A stretch of DNA of 64,000 nucleotides from Acinetobacter kyonggiensis (GCF_900107285.1 NZ_FNPK01000008.1:99989-163988); one strand, 5' to 3'; counted from the stretch's first letter, positions 1-9,841 are shown. Translations and numbers: made by a program. Notes: generated from the sequence alone by a model not told the origin.

Positions 1-1
1 G

Positions 2-3000
2 CCAAGTTTTGGCGGAAAATCTGTTTCTGATGGAACAATTTCTGCAGGTGTATATAAGCCTAATGGTGTGGATGCTACAACAGGTAAAACGATTTGGTAT
101 AAATTTCCAAATAGAACAGAATTAGAAAAAGAAATGCCTGTTATGGCAAATGGCTGGGACACGCTTTCAAAGTTGCCGGCAGGTTGGCGTTATGGCGGAT
201 GGATGAAAGTAGCACAGGAGCCATTGGATATTGAGCCAATTGTTGGGAAAAGCTGGGGGCCTTATGCAAATAGTAGCGCATACGGGATTGTAGCCTACCG
301 TACTAACCCATTTGCTTTGGTTGAGAAAGCTACAACGAATGCTTCGGATTCATATACAGATAATTTAGTTGGCGGCTTTAAATATTCAGTTGGCACAAGT
401 AAAAATGATGCTAAAACAAATTACAATCCGGGAGGCAGTACTAGTTCTTGTGATGGTAATGGTGTTTATATGCTCACTGACGGCGCACCTAACTCAACAA
501 ATGATAATATTGCCCGATCTGTATTGAACTACAGTTTGAGTCAGTCAGCATATCAGTTTTCGGCTAAACCGTCTGTAACAGGGGTGTTAGTTTCACCGCT
601 TTTAAAATCTAATTTATTTGTTGGAGAAACCGGCGGGTGGGAATATATTGGTGAATATGCTAAGAAGTTAGCAGATTCAACTAAAAACCCAGCAGGTATG
701 AAAATTAGAACGGCGGTAGTTGGGTTTGGGGCATCGTTTGAAGGCTTAACTAAAAAATCAGATGGTACATATGATTGTGACTCGACCACTAATTTAGATA
801 TTAAAAATGCCTGTAAGTGGGGTAGCAATGCATATGGTGATGGCGGTTTTTATCAGGCATCTAACTCAGATGATATCGCGAATAGCATTATTGATTTCGT
901 AAACAAAGTGGATGTGACGTTTACCCCCTCAAGCCTTGGTTCAATTTCAGTGCCTCGTGATCCTTTAGATCAAACCAAATATATGACTCAAGGTTTTTTC
1001 CCTATGGTCATGCCAATGGAGGATACTAGTTTTAGAACGTGGGCAGGTAATTTAAAAAAATATAATATTGTGGGTGGAACACTAAAAGACAGTAGTGGTA
1101 ATGCTATTTATAAGCTTGAAAATAATCAACAAGTGATCAATTCAAGTGCAAAAGACTTATGGTCTAATGCTACGTCAGGTAGTGACCATTCATTAATTAA
1201 TAGTGGTGGTGCATGGAATAAAATTCCAGTTCCTTCTACTGCGCAAGAGTCAGTTGATGCAATTAGTAATATTAATAGTGAACGCAAAGTCTATACCGTA
1301 GATGGTTCATCATTAAAAAAAGTGACTAAAGAAAATCTTGCTACTGACTTTACTGGTACTGGTGCATTAACAGGTATATATAATGTCAATCAGCGTTTAG
1401 CTTTATTAAATTATTTAGGTTATAAAACAACTTTCCCTACGACGCAAATTGCGCTTACTGCAAGTAATATTACAACTTTAGCGGTTAATCCGGCATCGCC
1501 ATATCGTTATTTGGGAGGAGTGGTTCACTCTACTCCTTTAATGGTAACAAAAGAATCGACGGTGTCGGCTTTAAATACAGTTGGGACTCGTAAAGAATAT
1601 ACGGTGTATGGTTCTATGGATGGTGGGTTGCATATTGTTGATGCTTCTACAGGAAAAGAACAATCCGTCTTTGTTCCAAAAGAAATTTTAGATAATCAGT
1701 ATGATACTTTAGCTAGTTCTACTTCAAAAGGTGTGAGTGGTTTAACTGGTTTAGCTTATGGAGTGGATGCACCTTGGGTAGCAGATAATACATTTAAAGT
1801 ACAGACTACAACATCTAATGGTGCTGCAGCCACAAAGTATATCGCCAATAAAATGAATATTTATGGTGGTTTACGGATGGGAGGGAAAGCGATTTACGGT
1901 TTAGATATTTTAAATCCAGCTTCTCCAGAACTTTTATTTAATATTACACCGACGACAACTGGATTTAGCCGTTTAGCACAAATTTGGTCTAAACCTACTG
2001 TTGCTGAAATTCGTGTGAAAGGTGAGCGAAAGAAAGTTCTTATTTTTGGTGGTGGTTATGATGCAGATGTATATGAAAAACCAGCTGCTAGTTTTACTGA
2101 ACCTTCATCCACTTATGGAAACGCATTGTATGTAGTAGATGCTACAACTGGTGCTTTAATTTGGATGAGTAGTTCAGATACTTCAGGGGTAGCTGATGCC
2201 CATAAAAAAACAATTCAATCTGATTTGAAATATAGTGTTGTTGGACAACCTGTAGTACGTGATTACGATGCAGATGGTCTTACAGACATGATTTATTTTG
2301 CAGACTTGGGTGGGCAGATTTTTCGTGTTGATTTAAATAACAATAACCAAATGTCGAAGACGACAGACACCAAAATAGCCATTCGTGTACAACCGCTTGC
2401 TCAATTAAGAACAACGGGTGCGACCCCATTTGTTCCGCGTTTTTATGATCGTTTGTCAACAGCCGTATTTGATGATGGGCAAAACCGTTTTGTACTGGTA
2501 ACGGCAGGGTCGGGTAATCGCAGTTTTCCTCTCGAAGCAGAAAATGGCGGGAAAAATAAAATTTATGGTCTAATAGATCGAGATGCAGCAGCAGATGGTT
2601 TAGAAAAATCTGCTTTTACACCTGCTCCTGTGATTACTCCAGATTTACTATCAAATACTGGTATTTTGGGTAAAACTGTCACTAAGCAAATTACAGATAC
2701 TGAAATTGCAAAAATGAAATTAATTACTGGAAGTACCATGCTGCGAGGATGGAGCTTTGAATTGCGTTCTGTAGATACTGGTAATTATGCTCGATCATTT
2801 GAAGAATCTCAGTTAATTACTGGTGATTTGTATGTCAGCCTTTATGATCCTAAAGCAACCTTAACAGGTACAGTGAACGGATGTGGAGGAGGGGTGACAG
2901 GGATTTCTACAACTCATCGTATTTGTATGCCTTATGGTGATTGTGCTGCATACATAAAAACCAGTTATCAAGGTATTAATGGTCCTGCTTTTGGTGTAGT

Positions 3001-3166
3001 CAATGCTTCTGATCCTCGTAAGACTTCTTTAGTTGGACCAATAGCAGAAACTAAAGAAGTATGTATTGGTAAATGTCCTGCTGAAAAAACAGCGTTAACT
3101 GAGCAGAATCTTCCTACTTATAGTCAAGTGCGTAAAATTAAACCTGTACGCTGGTTTGAATGGTGA
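2..3166 (+). CDS. pilY1: PilY1/ComC-type pilus tip adhesin, 5' end outside window
   Basis: PilY1-family proteins sit at type IV pilus tips with minor pilins and support pilus assembly, adhesion, twitching and DNA uptake; in Acinetobacter baylyi the homologue is ComC. The frame is open from base 2, so the true start lies upstream and the GTG at 68 is only an internal codon. The first third resembles a von Willebrand A region (MLTDGAPN near 470-495). The rest is the PilC/PilY1 beta-propeller, with YGSMDGGLHIVD, YGGLRMGGKAIYGLDI and a calcium-loop motif DYDADGLTD encoded at 2261-2287. The protein ends in VRWFEW. Two pilin genes follow within 20 bp, as expected for the minor-pilin operon. Family assignment is firm; the N-terminal domain and signal peptide cannot be seen. 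Confidence 0.93.
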   Translation, partial: PSFGGKSVSDGTISAGVYKPNGVDATTGKTIWYKFPNRTELEKEMPVMANGWDTLSKLPAGWRYGGWMKVAQEPLDIEPIVGKSWGPYANSSAYGIVAYRTNPFALVEKATTNASDSYTDNLVGGFKYSVGTSKNDAKTNYNPGGSTSSCDGNGVYMLTDGAPNSTNDNIARSVLNYSLSQSAYQFSAKPSVTGVLVSPLLKSNLFVGETGGWEYIGEYAKKLADSTKNPAGMKIRTAVVGFGASFEGLTKKSDGTYDCDSTTNLDIKNACKWGSNAYGDGGFYQASNSDDIANSIIDFVNKVDVTFTPSSLGSISVPRDPLDQTKYMTQGFFPMVMPMEDTSFRTWAGNLKKYNIVGGTLKDSSGNAIYKLENNQQVINSSAKDLWSNATSGSDHSLINSGGAWNKIPVPSTAQESVDAISNINSERKVYTVDGSSLKKVTKENLATDFTGTGALTGIYNVNQRLALLNYLGYKTTFPTTQIALTASNITTLAVNPASPYRYLGGVVHSTPLMVTKESTVSALNTVGTRKEYTVYGSMDGGLHIVDASTGKEQSVFVPKEILDNQYDTLASSTSKGVSGLTGLAYGVDAPWVADNTFKVQTTTSNGAAATKYIANKMNIYGGLRMGGKAIYGLDILNPASPELLFNITPTTTGFSRLAQIWSKPTVAEIRVKGERKKVLIFGGGYDADVYEKPAASFTEPSSTYGNALYVVDATTGALIWMSSSDTSGVADAHKKTIQSDLKYSVVGQPVVRDYDADGLTDMIYFADLGGQIFRVDLNNNNQMSKTTDTKIAIRVQPLAQLRTTGATPFVPRFYDRLSTAVFDDGQNRFVLVTAGSGNRSFPLEAENGGKNKIYGLIDRDAAADGLEKSAFTPAPVITPDLLSNTGILGKTVTKQITDTEIAKMKLITGSTMLRGWSFELRSVDTGNYARSFEESQLITGDLYVSLYDPKATLTGTVNGCGGGVTGISTTHRICMPYGDCAAYIKTSYQGINGPAFGVVNASDPRKTSLVGPIAETKEVCIGKCPAEKTALTEQNLPTYSQVRKIKPVRWFEW

Positions 3167-3177
3167 GGAAGGTATAT

Positions 3178-3681
3178 ATGACAGCTCCTCAAACTAAAAG
3201 TACAGGTTTTACTCTAATTGAATTGATGGTTGTAGTGGTGATTGTTGCAATTTTTGCAGCAATCGCTATTCCAAGTTATGAAACTTATATCGCAAGAGCA
3301 AATAAATCAAAGGCACAATCAGAAATGCTTAAAATTGCTGAGCGTTTAGAAAATTACAAAGGAAAGCAATTAAGTTATGCAGGCTATATTCCAGAGCATC
3401 AGACATCAACAAAAGGTGAGATCAATATTCCATATGATTCTGCAACCAATTATGACTATCAAATCAAAATTGTAGATATTAATGATTCAACCAAGGCCTT
3501 AGAAGATTCAACTATCGGACAAGGTTGGAAAATGATTGCTACTCCTAATCAAAGTAAAGGGAATGCGCTTAGAAAATCTGAATATTTATTATTAGATTCT
3601 AGAGGATTAAAGTGCATGACTACGGATACATTAACTGTTTCTAGTGCGAGTTGTGGTGCCAATACCAAGGAGTGGAAGTAA
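3178..3681 (+). CDS. Type IV pilin-like minor pilin (PilE/ComE-like)
   Basis: Minor pilin of the type IV pilus/DNA-uptake machine, processed by prepilin peptidase and held in the inner membrane before assembly. The ten-residue leader ends in Gly, followed by FTLIEL with Glu at mature position 5 and a hydrophobic helix. Total length is 167 residues, with a C-terminal cysteine pair typical of the pilin D-loop. I chose the ATG at 3178 because GAGGAAGG (3165-3172) lies 5 nt upstream; an earlier in-frame start at 3160 would overlap pilY1 and lacks a ribosome site. It directly follows pilY1 and precedes a second pilin gene. Whether it matches ComE, ComF or PilE of characterised strains cannot be decided by eye. 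Confidence 0.9.
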   Translation: MTAPQTKSTGFTLIELMVVVVIVAIFAAIAIPSYETYIARANKSKAQSEMLKIAERLENYKGKQLSYAGYIPEHQTSTKGEINIPYDSATNYDYQIKIVDINDSTKALEDSTIGQGWKMIATPNQSKGNALRKSEYLLLDSRGLKCMTTDTLTVSSASCGANTKEWK

Positions 3682-3683
3682 TA

Positions 3684-4145
3684 ATGAAGGATATTAAAGG
3701 TTTTACTCTTATTGAACTGATGATTGTACTTGCAATTGTTGCGGTAATTGCTGCGATTGCATATCCATCTTATCAAAACTATATAAAAAGAACATATCGT
3801 GCTGAAACACAAAGTACAATGATGGAAATAGCACAAAAATTGCAATCATATAAGTTAGTAAATGGAGATTATGGAAAAAATAACTCAACCTCTAGTTATG
3901 CCACTAATCCGCTAATCAATCCTAATATTTATGGTAAAACAGTATCCCCACAAAGTGGATCTGCTCGCTATAACTTAATAATAACAAGTGCTCCAAGTTC
4001 ATCATGGATATTAACAGCCACCCCGATTTCAACGAGCGGCCAAAACGGTGACGGTGTATTAACGATCACAGATACTGGTACTCAATGTTGGTATAAAGGT
4101 AAAGATGATGCAACAGGGACTTGTTTGAGTTGGATTGATAAATAA
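3684..4145 (+). CDS. Type IV pilin-like minor pilin (PilE/ComF-like)
   Basis: Second pilin-like protein of the cluster, 153 residues. A six-residue leader ends in Gly and is followed by [18 protein letters not shown], the class III signal with Glu5; two C-terminal cysteines (CWYKG and TCLSW) can form the D-loop disulfide. The start at 3684 has AAGGAG at 3667-3672, and the gene begins 2 nt after the preceding pilin stop, so the two are probably co-translated. It is related to its upstream neighbour only in the N-terminal helix; the globular parts differ, suggesting distinct positions in the pilus tip complex. Role in pilus priming or transformation is inferred from family and context. Confidence 0.9.
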   Translation: MKDIKGFTLIELMIVLAIVAVIAAIAYPSYQNYIKRTYRAETQSTMMEIAQKLQSYKLVNGDYGKNNSTSSYATNPLINPNIYGKTVSPQSGSARYNLIITSAPSSSWILTATPISTSGQNGDGVLTITDTGTQCWYKGKDDATGTCLSWIDK

Positions 4146-4169
4146 ATTCAAACTGTGGATAAATAAATT

Positions 4170-4197
4170 TTGATCTTCCTTTCATGGAAAATATAAC
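4170..4197 (+). promoter_or_regulatory. Candidate sigma-70 promoter for rpsP operon
   Basis: TTGATC (4170-4175) and TATAAC (4192-4197) are separated by 16 nt and lie about 90 nt upstream of the rpsP start, after the pilin operon ends. An 8-bp inverted repeat, CCTTTCAT (4179-4186) and ATGAAAGG (4215-4222), brackets the -10 element. Promoter identity is inferred from consensus match and position. Confidence 0.5.
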
Positions 4198-4283
4198 GTA
4201 AAATATTGCCCTCTATGAAAGGGGTTTGAAGTGTTCCGGTGGTCGGTGCAGGGATAATCCGTAAAAATTATAAGGTTTTTATC

Positions 4284-4541
4284 ATGGTTGTAATTCGTCT
4301 AGCACGCGGTGGTGCTAAAAAACGTCCGTTCTATCAAATTATTGTAACTGATAGCCGTAATGCACGTGACGGTCGTTTCATCGAACGTATCGGTTTCTTT
4401 AACCCTACAGCTCAAGGTCAAGCAGAAAAACTTCGTTTAGATGCTGATCGTTTTGCTCATTGGGTTTCTCAAGGCGCTCAACCGTCTGAACGTGTTGCTT
4501 CTTTAGCTGCTCAAGCTAAGAAAGCTGCAGCTGCTGCATAA
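4284..4541 (+). CDS. rpsP: 30S ribosomal protein S16
   Basis: Small-subunit ribosomal protein bS16, 85 residues. The start [17 protein letters not shown] and the motif [13 protein letters not shown] are diagnostic. The reading frame extends upstream to 4239, but the ATG at 4284 gives the conserved family N-terminus. The Ala/Lys-rich C-terminal tail is usual in this genus. First gene of rpsP-rimM-trmD-rplS, an operon linking ribosomal proteins with ribosome and tRNA maturation factors. Confidence 0.97.
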   Translation: MVVIRLARGGAKKRPFYQIIVTDSRNARDGRFIERIGFFNPTAQGQAEKLRLDADRFAHWVSQGAQPSERVASLAAQAKKAAAAA

Positions 4542-4567
4542 TTCTAAATTAAGTAGTAGGAAAGCCC

Positions 4568-5116
4568 ATGACACCAACACAGAATGTTCCCGAAGATCGT
4601 ATTCAGATTGGACAGTTACGTTCAGCATATGGATTAAATGGGTGGCTCTGGGTCTATTCCAATACAGAACCTATGAGCAACATCTTTGACTATCTTCCTT
4701 GGTACATTGAAACCAAAGCGGGTTGGCAAACAGTAGATGTAAAACGTTGGAAGCCGCATGGCAAAGGCTTGGTTGTTTCGCTAAAAGATGTGAGCGATCG
4801 CACTGCAGCGGATGGCTTGGTTGGCGTAAATGTTTGGATTTCAAAATCGCAACTTCCGAAAGCAGGAATGGATGAGTTTTACTGGACAGATTTGAAAGGC
4901 TTAACAGTGTTAGGTTTGGATGATACTGAACAAGAAGTGAACCTCGGTAAAATCTATGAAATGTTCGAGACCGGTGCCAATGATGTGATGGTGGTTCACG
5001 CAACACCAGACAGCATTGATGCTGAAGAGCGTATGATTCCATGGCATAAAGATGTGGTACAGCGAGTTGATCTAGAAGCTGGTCGTATCTACGTAAATTG
5101 GGGCGTAGATTATTAA
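4568..5116 (+). CDS. rimM: Ribosome maturation factor RimM
   Basis: RimM binds S19 in the 30S head and assists late 16S rRNA processing. The 182-residue protein has the N-terminal RimM barrel (IGQLRSAYGLNGWLWVYSNTE) and a C-terminal PRC-barrel (YWTDLKGLTV, GANDVMVV, RMIPW). AGGAAA lies just before the ATG, 26 nt after rpsP. Length and order are standard for the operon. Confidence 0.96.
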   Translation: MTPTQNVPEDRIQIGQLRSAYGLNGWLWVYSNTEPMSNIFDYLPWYIETKAGWQTVDVKRWKPHGKGLVVSLKDVSDRTAADGLVGVNVWISKSQLPKAGMDEFYWTDLKGLTVLGLDDTEQEVNLGKIYEMFETGANDVMVVHATPDSIDAEERMIPWHKDVVQRVDLEAGRIYVNWGVDY

Positions 5117-5158
5117 TCCTTTAAGGATGAACGCAGCAGGAAAATAGAGGAGTCTGCG

Positions 5159-5899
5159 ATGTTTTTTGCAGTCATTACGCTTTTTCCTGAAATGTTTGAA
5201 GCGATTACAGATTTTGGTATTAGCGGGCGTGCAGCAAAACGTGAAATAGTACAAGTCACTTGTATTAATCCACGTGAATTTGCGACGGGCAACTATAAAA
5301 GAGTGGATGAACGTCCATTTGGTGGTGGTCCGGGTATGGTGATGATGGCAGAACCTCTGTCAAAAGCGATTCATCATGCTAAAGAGCTTGCTTTGCAAGC
5401 AGGATGTGTTCAGGTTCCTGTGGTCTATATGTCTCCACAAGGAAAAACCTTAAATGAAGCAGCGGTACAGCAATTTGTTGAATATGACGGATTAATTGTA
5501 TTGTGTGGACGTTATGAAGGTGTCGATGAGCGTTTGATCCAGCAATATGTTGATCAGGAATGGTCAATTGGTGATTATGTTTTATCGGGTGGTGAACTGC
5601 CTGCGATGGTTTTATTGGACAGTATTATTCGGAGACTTCCGGGTGCAATGTCTGATGAACAGTCCGCGATACAAGACTCATTTGTGGATGGTCTTTTAGA
5701 TTGCCCACAATACACCAAGCCAGATCATTTTGAAGGATTGGATGTGCCTGAAGTATTAAAATCAGGACATCATGCCAATATTGAAAAATGGCGGTTTTTG
5801 CAGCGTTATCAGCGTACACTTGAACGCCGCCCAGAGTTGGTGGAAAAAGTGGAACTGACAAAGCAGCAAAAAAAATGGCTTAAAGATTTAAATACTTAA
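5159..5899 (+). CDS. trmD: tRNA (guanine-N1-)-methyltransferase TrmD
   Basis: Uses S-adenosylmethionine to form m1G37 in tRNAs reading CNN/GGG codons, preventing +1 frameshifts; generally essential. The 246-residue SPOUT protein shows [23 protein letters not shown], the knot segments [13 protein letters not shown] and [13 protein letters not shown], and a basic C-terminal domain. GAGGAG is 7 nt before the ATG. A 42-nt gap separates it from rimM. Confidence 0.97.
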   Translation: MFFAVITLFPEMFEAITDFGISGRAAKREIVQVTCINPREFATGNYKRVDERPFGGGPGMVMMAEPLSKAIHHAKELALQAGCVQVPVVYMSPQGKTLNEAAVQQFVEYDGLIVLCGRYEGVDERLIQQYVDQEWSIGDYVLSGGELPAMVLLDSIIRRLPGAMSDEQSAIQDSFVDGLLDCPQYTKPDHFEGLDVPEVLKSGHHANIEKWRFLQRYQRTLERRPELVEKVELTKQQKKWLKDLNT

Positions 5900-5959
5900 A
5901 TTCGATTTAAGTATTCTTTAATAGGCTCTTTATTGGTTGAGATGGTCAGCAATAAAGAG
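5893..5959 (+). other. Two inverted repeats between trmD and rplS
   Basis: TACTTAAA/TTTAAGTA (5893-5900 and 5906-5913) overlaps the trmD stop. CTCTTTATTG/CAATAAAGAG (5926-5935 and 5950-5959) follows. Neither has a classical T-run, so they look like mRNA processing or stability structures within the operon rather than terminators. This is inference from base pairing only. Confidence 0.45.
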
Positions 5960-6043
5960 AAAGATAATTGGGTCTATGCGCTTTAGCCTCTATACCCCGC
6001 GATGATCAGACCTCTTCTGACTCGCACATATCGGAGATACCCC

Positions 6044-6418
6044 ATGAGCGGTAAGCATCCTTTAGTTCAAGTTATTGAAAATGCACAGTTAAGAACAGAT
6101 TTACCAGCTTTTGCACCTGGTGACACTGTAATCGTTTCTGTAAAAGTAAAAGAGGGTGATCGTGAGCGTCTTCAGGCTTTTGAAGGTGTTGTGATTGCTA
6201 AGAAAAACCGTGGCTTGAACTCTGCGTTCACAGTTCGCAAAATTTCTAGCGGTATTGGTGTTGAGCGCGTATTCCAGACTCATTCTCCAATCGTAGCTAA
6301 AGTTGAAGTGAAACGTCGTGGTGACGTTCGCCGTGCTAAACTGTATTACCTACGCGAATTGTCTGGTAAAGCTGCACGTATCCGCGAAAAATTACCAGCT
6401 CGTAAAGTTAAAGCTTAA
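6044..6418 (+). CDS. rplS: 50S ribosomal protein L19
   Basis: Large-subunit protein bL19 at the 30S/50S interface, 124 residues. [19 protein letters not shown], the segment [15 protein letters not shown] and [25 protein letters not shown] are family hallmarks. The frame is open from 6002, but the ATG at 6044 gives the conserved start. Last gene of the operon, followed by a strong terminator. Confidence 0.97.
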   Translation: MSGKHPLVQVIENAQLRTDLPAFAPGDTVIVSVKVKEGDRERLQAFEGVVIAKKNRGLNSAFTVRKISSGIGVERVFQTHSPIVAKVEVKRRGDVRRAKLYYLRELSGKAARIREKLPARKVKA

Positions 6419-6440
6419 TTTTAAGTTTTATACGAGTCAA

Positions 6441-6467
6441 AAAATGCGCCTTATGGCGCATTTTTTA
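6441..6467 (+). terminator. Rho-independent terminator of rplS operon
   Basis: AAAATGCGCC and GGCGCATTTT form a 10-bp stem with loop TTAT, followed by a T-run. The symmetric A/T ends let it also serve the convergent lipase gene on the minus strand. Confidence 0.88.
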
Positions 6468-6488
6468 TGTCTTAAATATAGACGAATT

Positions 6489-7460
6489 TTATAAACCTTG
6501 CAGTTTTAAACGGTTGGCATGTTGTCGGTAGACGTCTACTGGATCGGGTGCGAATAGAGCACGTAATCCTAATACTTGATTAACTTCGTCTAAGTGGTTC
6601 CAGTTATAGTTATCGCGAATAGTTTTGCCAAATTTGGCACTACAACGTGAAACCAGACCATCATTATCTTTACCCTGATTAATCAGTAAACTTGTCACCT
6701 TTAATGCCGAATCTGGATCAAGTAAATTGGTGACGGTGCCGACTCCAGCAAATGAGTAAAAGTACATTCCATTTTTCTGAGCAGCACCTTCGCTACATGC
6801 AGTCATTGGCATGCCTAATGGAAATTGAGTATTAAATTTGGCAGAGCCTGCAAGAGTCAAGCTGTTACCGCCAGCCAAAGCATCATGTGGGAAGCTATTT
6901 GGGTCTAAACCTTGTGCCCAAGTAATGGCCTTAGAGACCAAATTCACCGCCCCGACTAAGGGTGCTTCAACTACCGTACCTTCTGCTTTTAAGATTAGAT
7001 CAGCCACAGGAGAACCAGTATTGGGTGAACCGATAGCTGTTAATGAGGCCACTTTATTGGGAATGACCCCTGCGACATAACGGATGGTTGGACCACCATG
7101 GGAGTGTCCGACCAAATTGACTTTAGCTGCACCGCTAATGGCCAAAATTTCTTCAACCTGTTGAACCAGTTGTTCACCACGAACTTCAGATGAGTTAAAA
7201 GGTGAAACACGTGTTGCCCAAACATTCCCGCCATTACGCGCTAAATCTGGCAAAATTTGATACCAATAATCAAGTCCAAACTGATCTGTACCCACAGTAA
7301 TAAAGCCCCCCATACCATGATTAAAGACAATCGGATATTTGGTTTTGGCATAATTTGAGATTGGTGATTTGGCTTCAACTTGCTGAGCTTGAGTGGAAGC
7401 ATGTGTGGTAGAAAATGTTGCAGCCATCATGGCACAGGCAAACAATGGTCCATATTTCAT
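6489..7460 (-). CDS. Secreted triacylglycerol lipase (family I.1), second paralogue
   Basis: Extracellular alpha/beta-hydrolase cleaving triacylglycerols, normally folded in the periplasm by a specific foldase and exported by type II secretion. The 323-residue protein has a signal peptide of about 22 residues, an oxyanion region NHGMGG (47-52), the nucleophile elbow GHSHGG (118-123, Ser120), a catalytic Asp in the KDNDG segment and His in NWNHLDE. Two cysteines (TACSE and SRCS) match the conserved disulfide. It lies 179 bp downstream of a closely related lipase gene on the same strand, and both end in YRQHANRLKLQGL, indicating tandem duplication. The oxyanion loop GMGG differs from the HGWLG of its neighbour, which may alter substrate range. 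Confidence 0.93.
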   Translation of the reverse strand: MKYGPLFACAMMAATFSTTHASTQAQQVEAKSPISNYAKTKYPIVFNHGMGGFITVGTDQFGLDYWYQILPDLARNGGNVWATRVSPFNSSEVRGEQLVQQVEEILAISGAAKVNLVGHSHGGPTIRYVAGVIPNKVASLTAIGSPNTGSPVADLILKAEGTVVEAPLVGAVNLVSKAITWAQGLDPNSFPHDALAGGNSLTLAGSAKFNTQFPLGMPMTACSEGAAQKNGMYFYSFAGVGTVTNLLDPDSALKVTSLLINQGKDNDGLVSRCSAKFGKTIRDNYNWNHLDEVNQVLGLRALFAPDPVDVYRQHANRLKLQGL

Positions 7461-7639
7461 AGTAGGTTCTCTATTTTTATTTTATAACTGATTTTTATGA
7501 CAATATGTATTGTCAGTGCTAAGTATAAAGTCTAAGACATTAAAAATAAGCAGAAGGCGATAGAAGGGTTTTATAAATGTTACTAATTAATTCGAGAGTA
7601 GGTTCCCATATGCGTAAATCACACTTATGGGAATTGGTC

Positions 7640-8626
7640 TTATAAGCCTTGTAATTTTAAACGATTGGCATGTTGACGATACAGTGCAACTGGATCAGGT
7701 GCAAAAAGGCCTTTTAGACCAAATAGCATATTTGCAAGATCAGTATGGTTTAAATTGTAGTTGTCACGAATGACCTGACCTATATGAGTACTACAGCGTG
7801 CCACCATACCATCATTGTCTTTGTTGCCATAAGACAGCGGACCTAACTGCATTAGGATGGTATCAATATCGAGTAGGTTGGTTGTTTGTGCTGTGCCACC
7901 CCACGAGTAGTAATAAATACCATTCGTAACTTTATCTCCACTTTTGTTACAGTCAGTAGCTAAAGCTGTTGTTGGAAAGCGTTTATTGAAGTCTGCAGAA
8001 CCTGCCTCAGACAATGAGGCCATTGACGCATCAAAGTTGTAAGGCATCTCTGGGTTTCCTTCCGCCCAAGAGATTAACGGTGCAACAATATAGTCACCTA
8101 GAATATTAAAGAATGTGCGACTGCCTTGATTGCCTTGGATGTCATCTGCAACTTTTGAACCACGGAAAGTACCGCCTACACCCGTTACAGATGCTACATA
8201 TTGAGGTTTTACTGCGGCAACATAACGGACTGTAGGACCACCGTGTGAGTGACCAATGAGATTGACTTTATCTTTGCCAGTTAGTGCGCGTATTTCTTCA
8301 ACCTGTGCAATTAGTTGTTCACCACGGAACTCTGTTGTGTGGGCAGGGGAAAGTTGTGCAGCAAAGACGTTCGCACCATTACGTGCCATATCTGGCAGAA
8401 TTTGATACCAATAGTCAATATTAAAACTATCATTTCCAATACGTGACCAACCTAACCAACCGTGAGTCATCACAATGGGGTATTTGGTCTTGGCATAGTC
8501 AGATTTTACCGTTTCTTTGACTTGTAAAATACCTTCTGCAGCTTGAGTTTCAGCAGTCAGTCCCATAGAAAGGGTTGCCATCACGGCAAAGGTCACTGCT
8601 TTGGTTTTTGTCGTTAAAATTTTCAT
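7640..8626 (-). CDS. lipA: Secreted triacylglycerol lipase (family I.1)
   Basis: Foldase-dependent lipase of the Pseudomonas/Burkholderia LipA type, 328 residues. It has a signal peptide ending near residue 30, THGWLGW (54-60) at the oxyanion hole, GHSHGG (125-130, Ser127), an Asp in KDNDGMVARCS and a His in NLNHTDL. Cysteines in ATDCNKS and VARCS fit the family disulfide. AAGGA precedes the start. It is the first lipase gene downstream of the foldase gene on the minus strand, the lipB-lipA order known from Acinetobacter calcoaceticus BD413. The second paralogue follows, so foldase and both lipases may form one transcription unit with 180-190 bp spacers. Confidence 0.94.
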   Translation of the reverse strand: MKILTTKTKAVTFAVMATLSMGLTAETQAAEGILQVKETVKSDYAKTKYPIVMTHGWLGWSRIGNDSFNIDYWYQILPDMARNGANVFAAQLSPAHTTEFRGEQLIAQVEEIRALTGKDKVNLIGHSHGGPTVRYVAAVKPQYVASVTGVGGTFRGSKVADDIQGNQGSRTFFNILGDYIVAPLISWAEGNPEMPYNFDASMASLSEAGSADFNKRFPTTALATDCNKSGDKVTNGIYYYSWGGTAQTTNLLDIDTILMQLGPLSYGNKDNDGMVARCSTHIGQVIRDNYNLNHTDLANMLFGLKGLFAPDPVALYRQHANRLKLQGL

Positions 8627-8812
8627 AACCGATCCTTTGTTAAATTTTTTTAATATTTTTTTGTATAGCGAAAGAAAAAATAAGCCTCCTATATTGATCC
8701 ATTGTGTTTTTGCACTTTCTTAAAGTTCTTAAAGCCTTTTTCTCATATCCTTATTTTTTGTTATTCAGCAGTTTATTTTCATCCTGAAAATATCGCTTTA
8801 ATACATTCGTTC

Positions 8813-9841
8813 TTATTCAGAAAAAGGCAGTTTTCCACCTTGATCATGGATGGACTCAAAGGTACTGACCCGAAGTTGTTCTTCTGATTGGTTAAAATGC
8901 TGTTGACGTAATTGTTGCACCGCTTTTTGTTTCGCATCCTCACTCATGCCACTTTTCATCACGCTGTCACGCTCATTCAGATAACCATTGACTTTATTTT
9001 TCCAGTCACTGCGTTCGGTATCTAAAGTTTCTAAACGCTGTGTGACTTCAGGTCCGACCAAATTGGTTCGCATTTGATGAATTTCTTCAGCAGAACCGCC
9101 ACGTGCTTTAATATCTGTAGTGAGCTTTCTTAAATCTTCCAGTTTATTGAGTTGTTGTAAGTTTTCTTTCCAGTCTTCAGGTAGTTGATTGAATAGGTTT
9201 TTTAATTTTTCTGCCTTTTGTGCTTCAGTTAAATTTTTGTCATCCAGAACGGCCATGCGATTTAAAGTGTATTCATGGTAAGTATCTTCCGTACCAAATA
9301 AACCTTCAATTTCGTAGTTAGAAAACAGCTGTTTGCGTAAATTTTTCATATCGGCAAATATGCTTTGATAATATTTGGCATCATCTTTATCAATATTGGG
9401 CGTTTGTAGATGACCGAGTTTTTCACGGTAATCCATATAGCGATTCCATAAATCTAAAATTTGCGCTCGGGCAGGCTCTTGATAGCTTTGCTCAATATAA
9501 GTCTTAAAGTCCGTTTTAATTTGCTTGAGGTCTTTTTCACCATATTGAGTAATAAAGTATTCAAAACAGTTACGTGTTTGTTCATTCACAATTAAACGAT
9601 TGGTCTGATCTAAGCGTAACTGACAGTTAATTTCAGTGTCTTGCTGGCTTTTACCCATAAAAGCCTTAGCCTGAACTGATTTCATGGAATTGTTTGCTGT
9701 TAAAAAATTATCTTGTATAGCAATGCTTTGTGCTGAACTTGTTGGGTCTGCACTGGATTGAGATGGTGCTAACCAAAATAATACTGCACCGATACACAAT
9801 ACAATAAGAGCCAAAATGACCCAGAGCTTATATTTCTGCAT
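8813..9841 (-). CDS. lifO: Lipase-specific foldase (LifO/LipB)
   Basis: Membrane-anchored periplasmic steric chaperone that folds the cognate lipase before secretion. The 342-residue protein has one N-terminal transmembrane helix (about residues 6-25), a short variable linker, then a long Gln/Lys/Glu-rich alpha-helical domain. The family signature RxxFDY(F/C)LSAxGE appears as RNCFEYFITQYGE (90-102). It lies upstream of two lipase genes on the same strand, so one foldase probably serves both. Terminology varies (lifO, lipB, lif). I am confident of family; which lipase it prefers is not visible. Confidence 0.93.
   Translation of the reverse strand: MQKYKLWVILALIVLCIGAVLFWLAPSQSSADPTSSAQSIAIQDNFLTANNSMKSVQAKAFMGKSQQDTEINCQLRLDQTNRLIVNEQTRNCFEYFITQYGEKDLKQIKTDFKTYIEQSYQEPARAQILDLWNRYMDYREKLGHLQTPNIDKDDAKYYQSIFADMKNLRKQLFSNYEIEGLFGTEDTYHEYTLNRMAVLDDKNLTEAQKAEKLKNLFNQLPEDWKENLQQLNKLEDLRKLTTDIKARGGSAEEIHQMRTNLVGPEVTQRLETLDTERSDWKNKVNGYLNERDSVMKSGMSEDAKQKAVQQLRQQHFNQSEEQLRVSTFESIHDQGGKLPFSE

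Noticed and set aside
68..70. GTG at 68 as the pilY1 start
   Set aside because: The frame is open to the window edge and the family has a longer N-terminal region.
8702..8887. 61-codon frame between lipase and foldase genes
   Set aside because: No ribosome site, and it runs into the antisense of the foldase 3' end.
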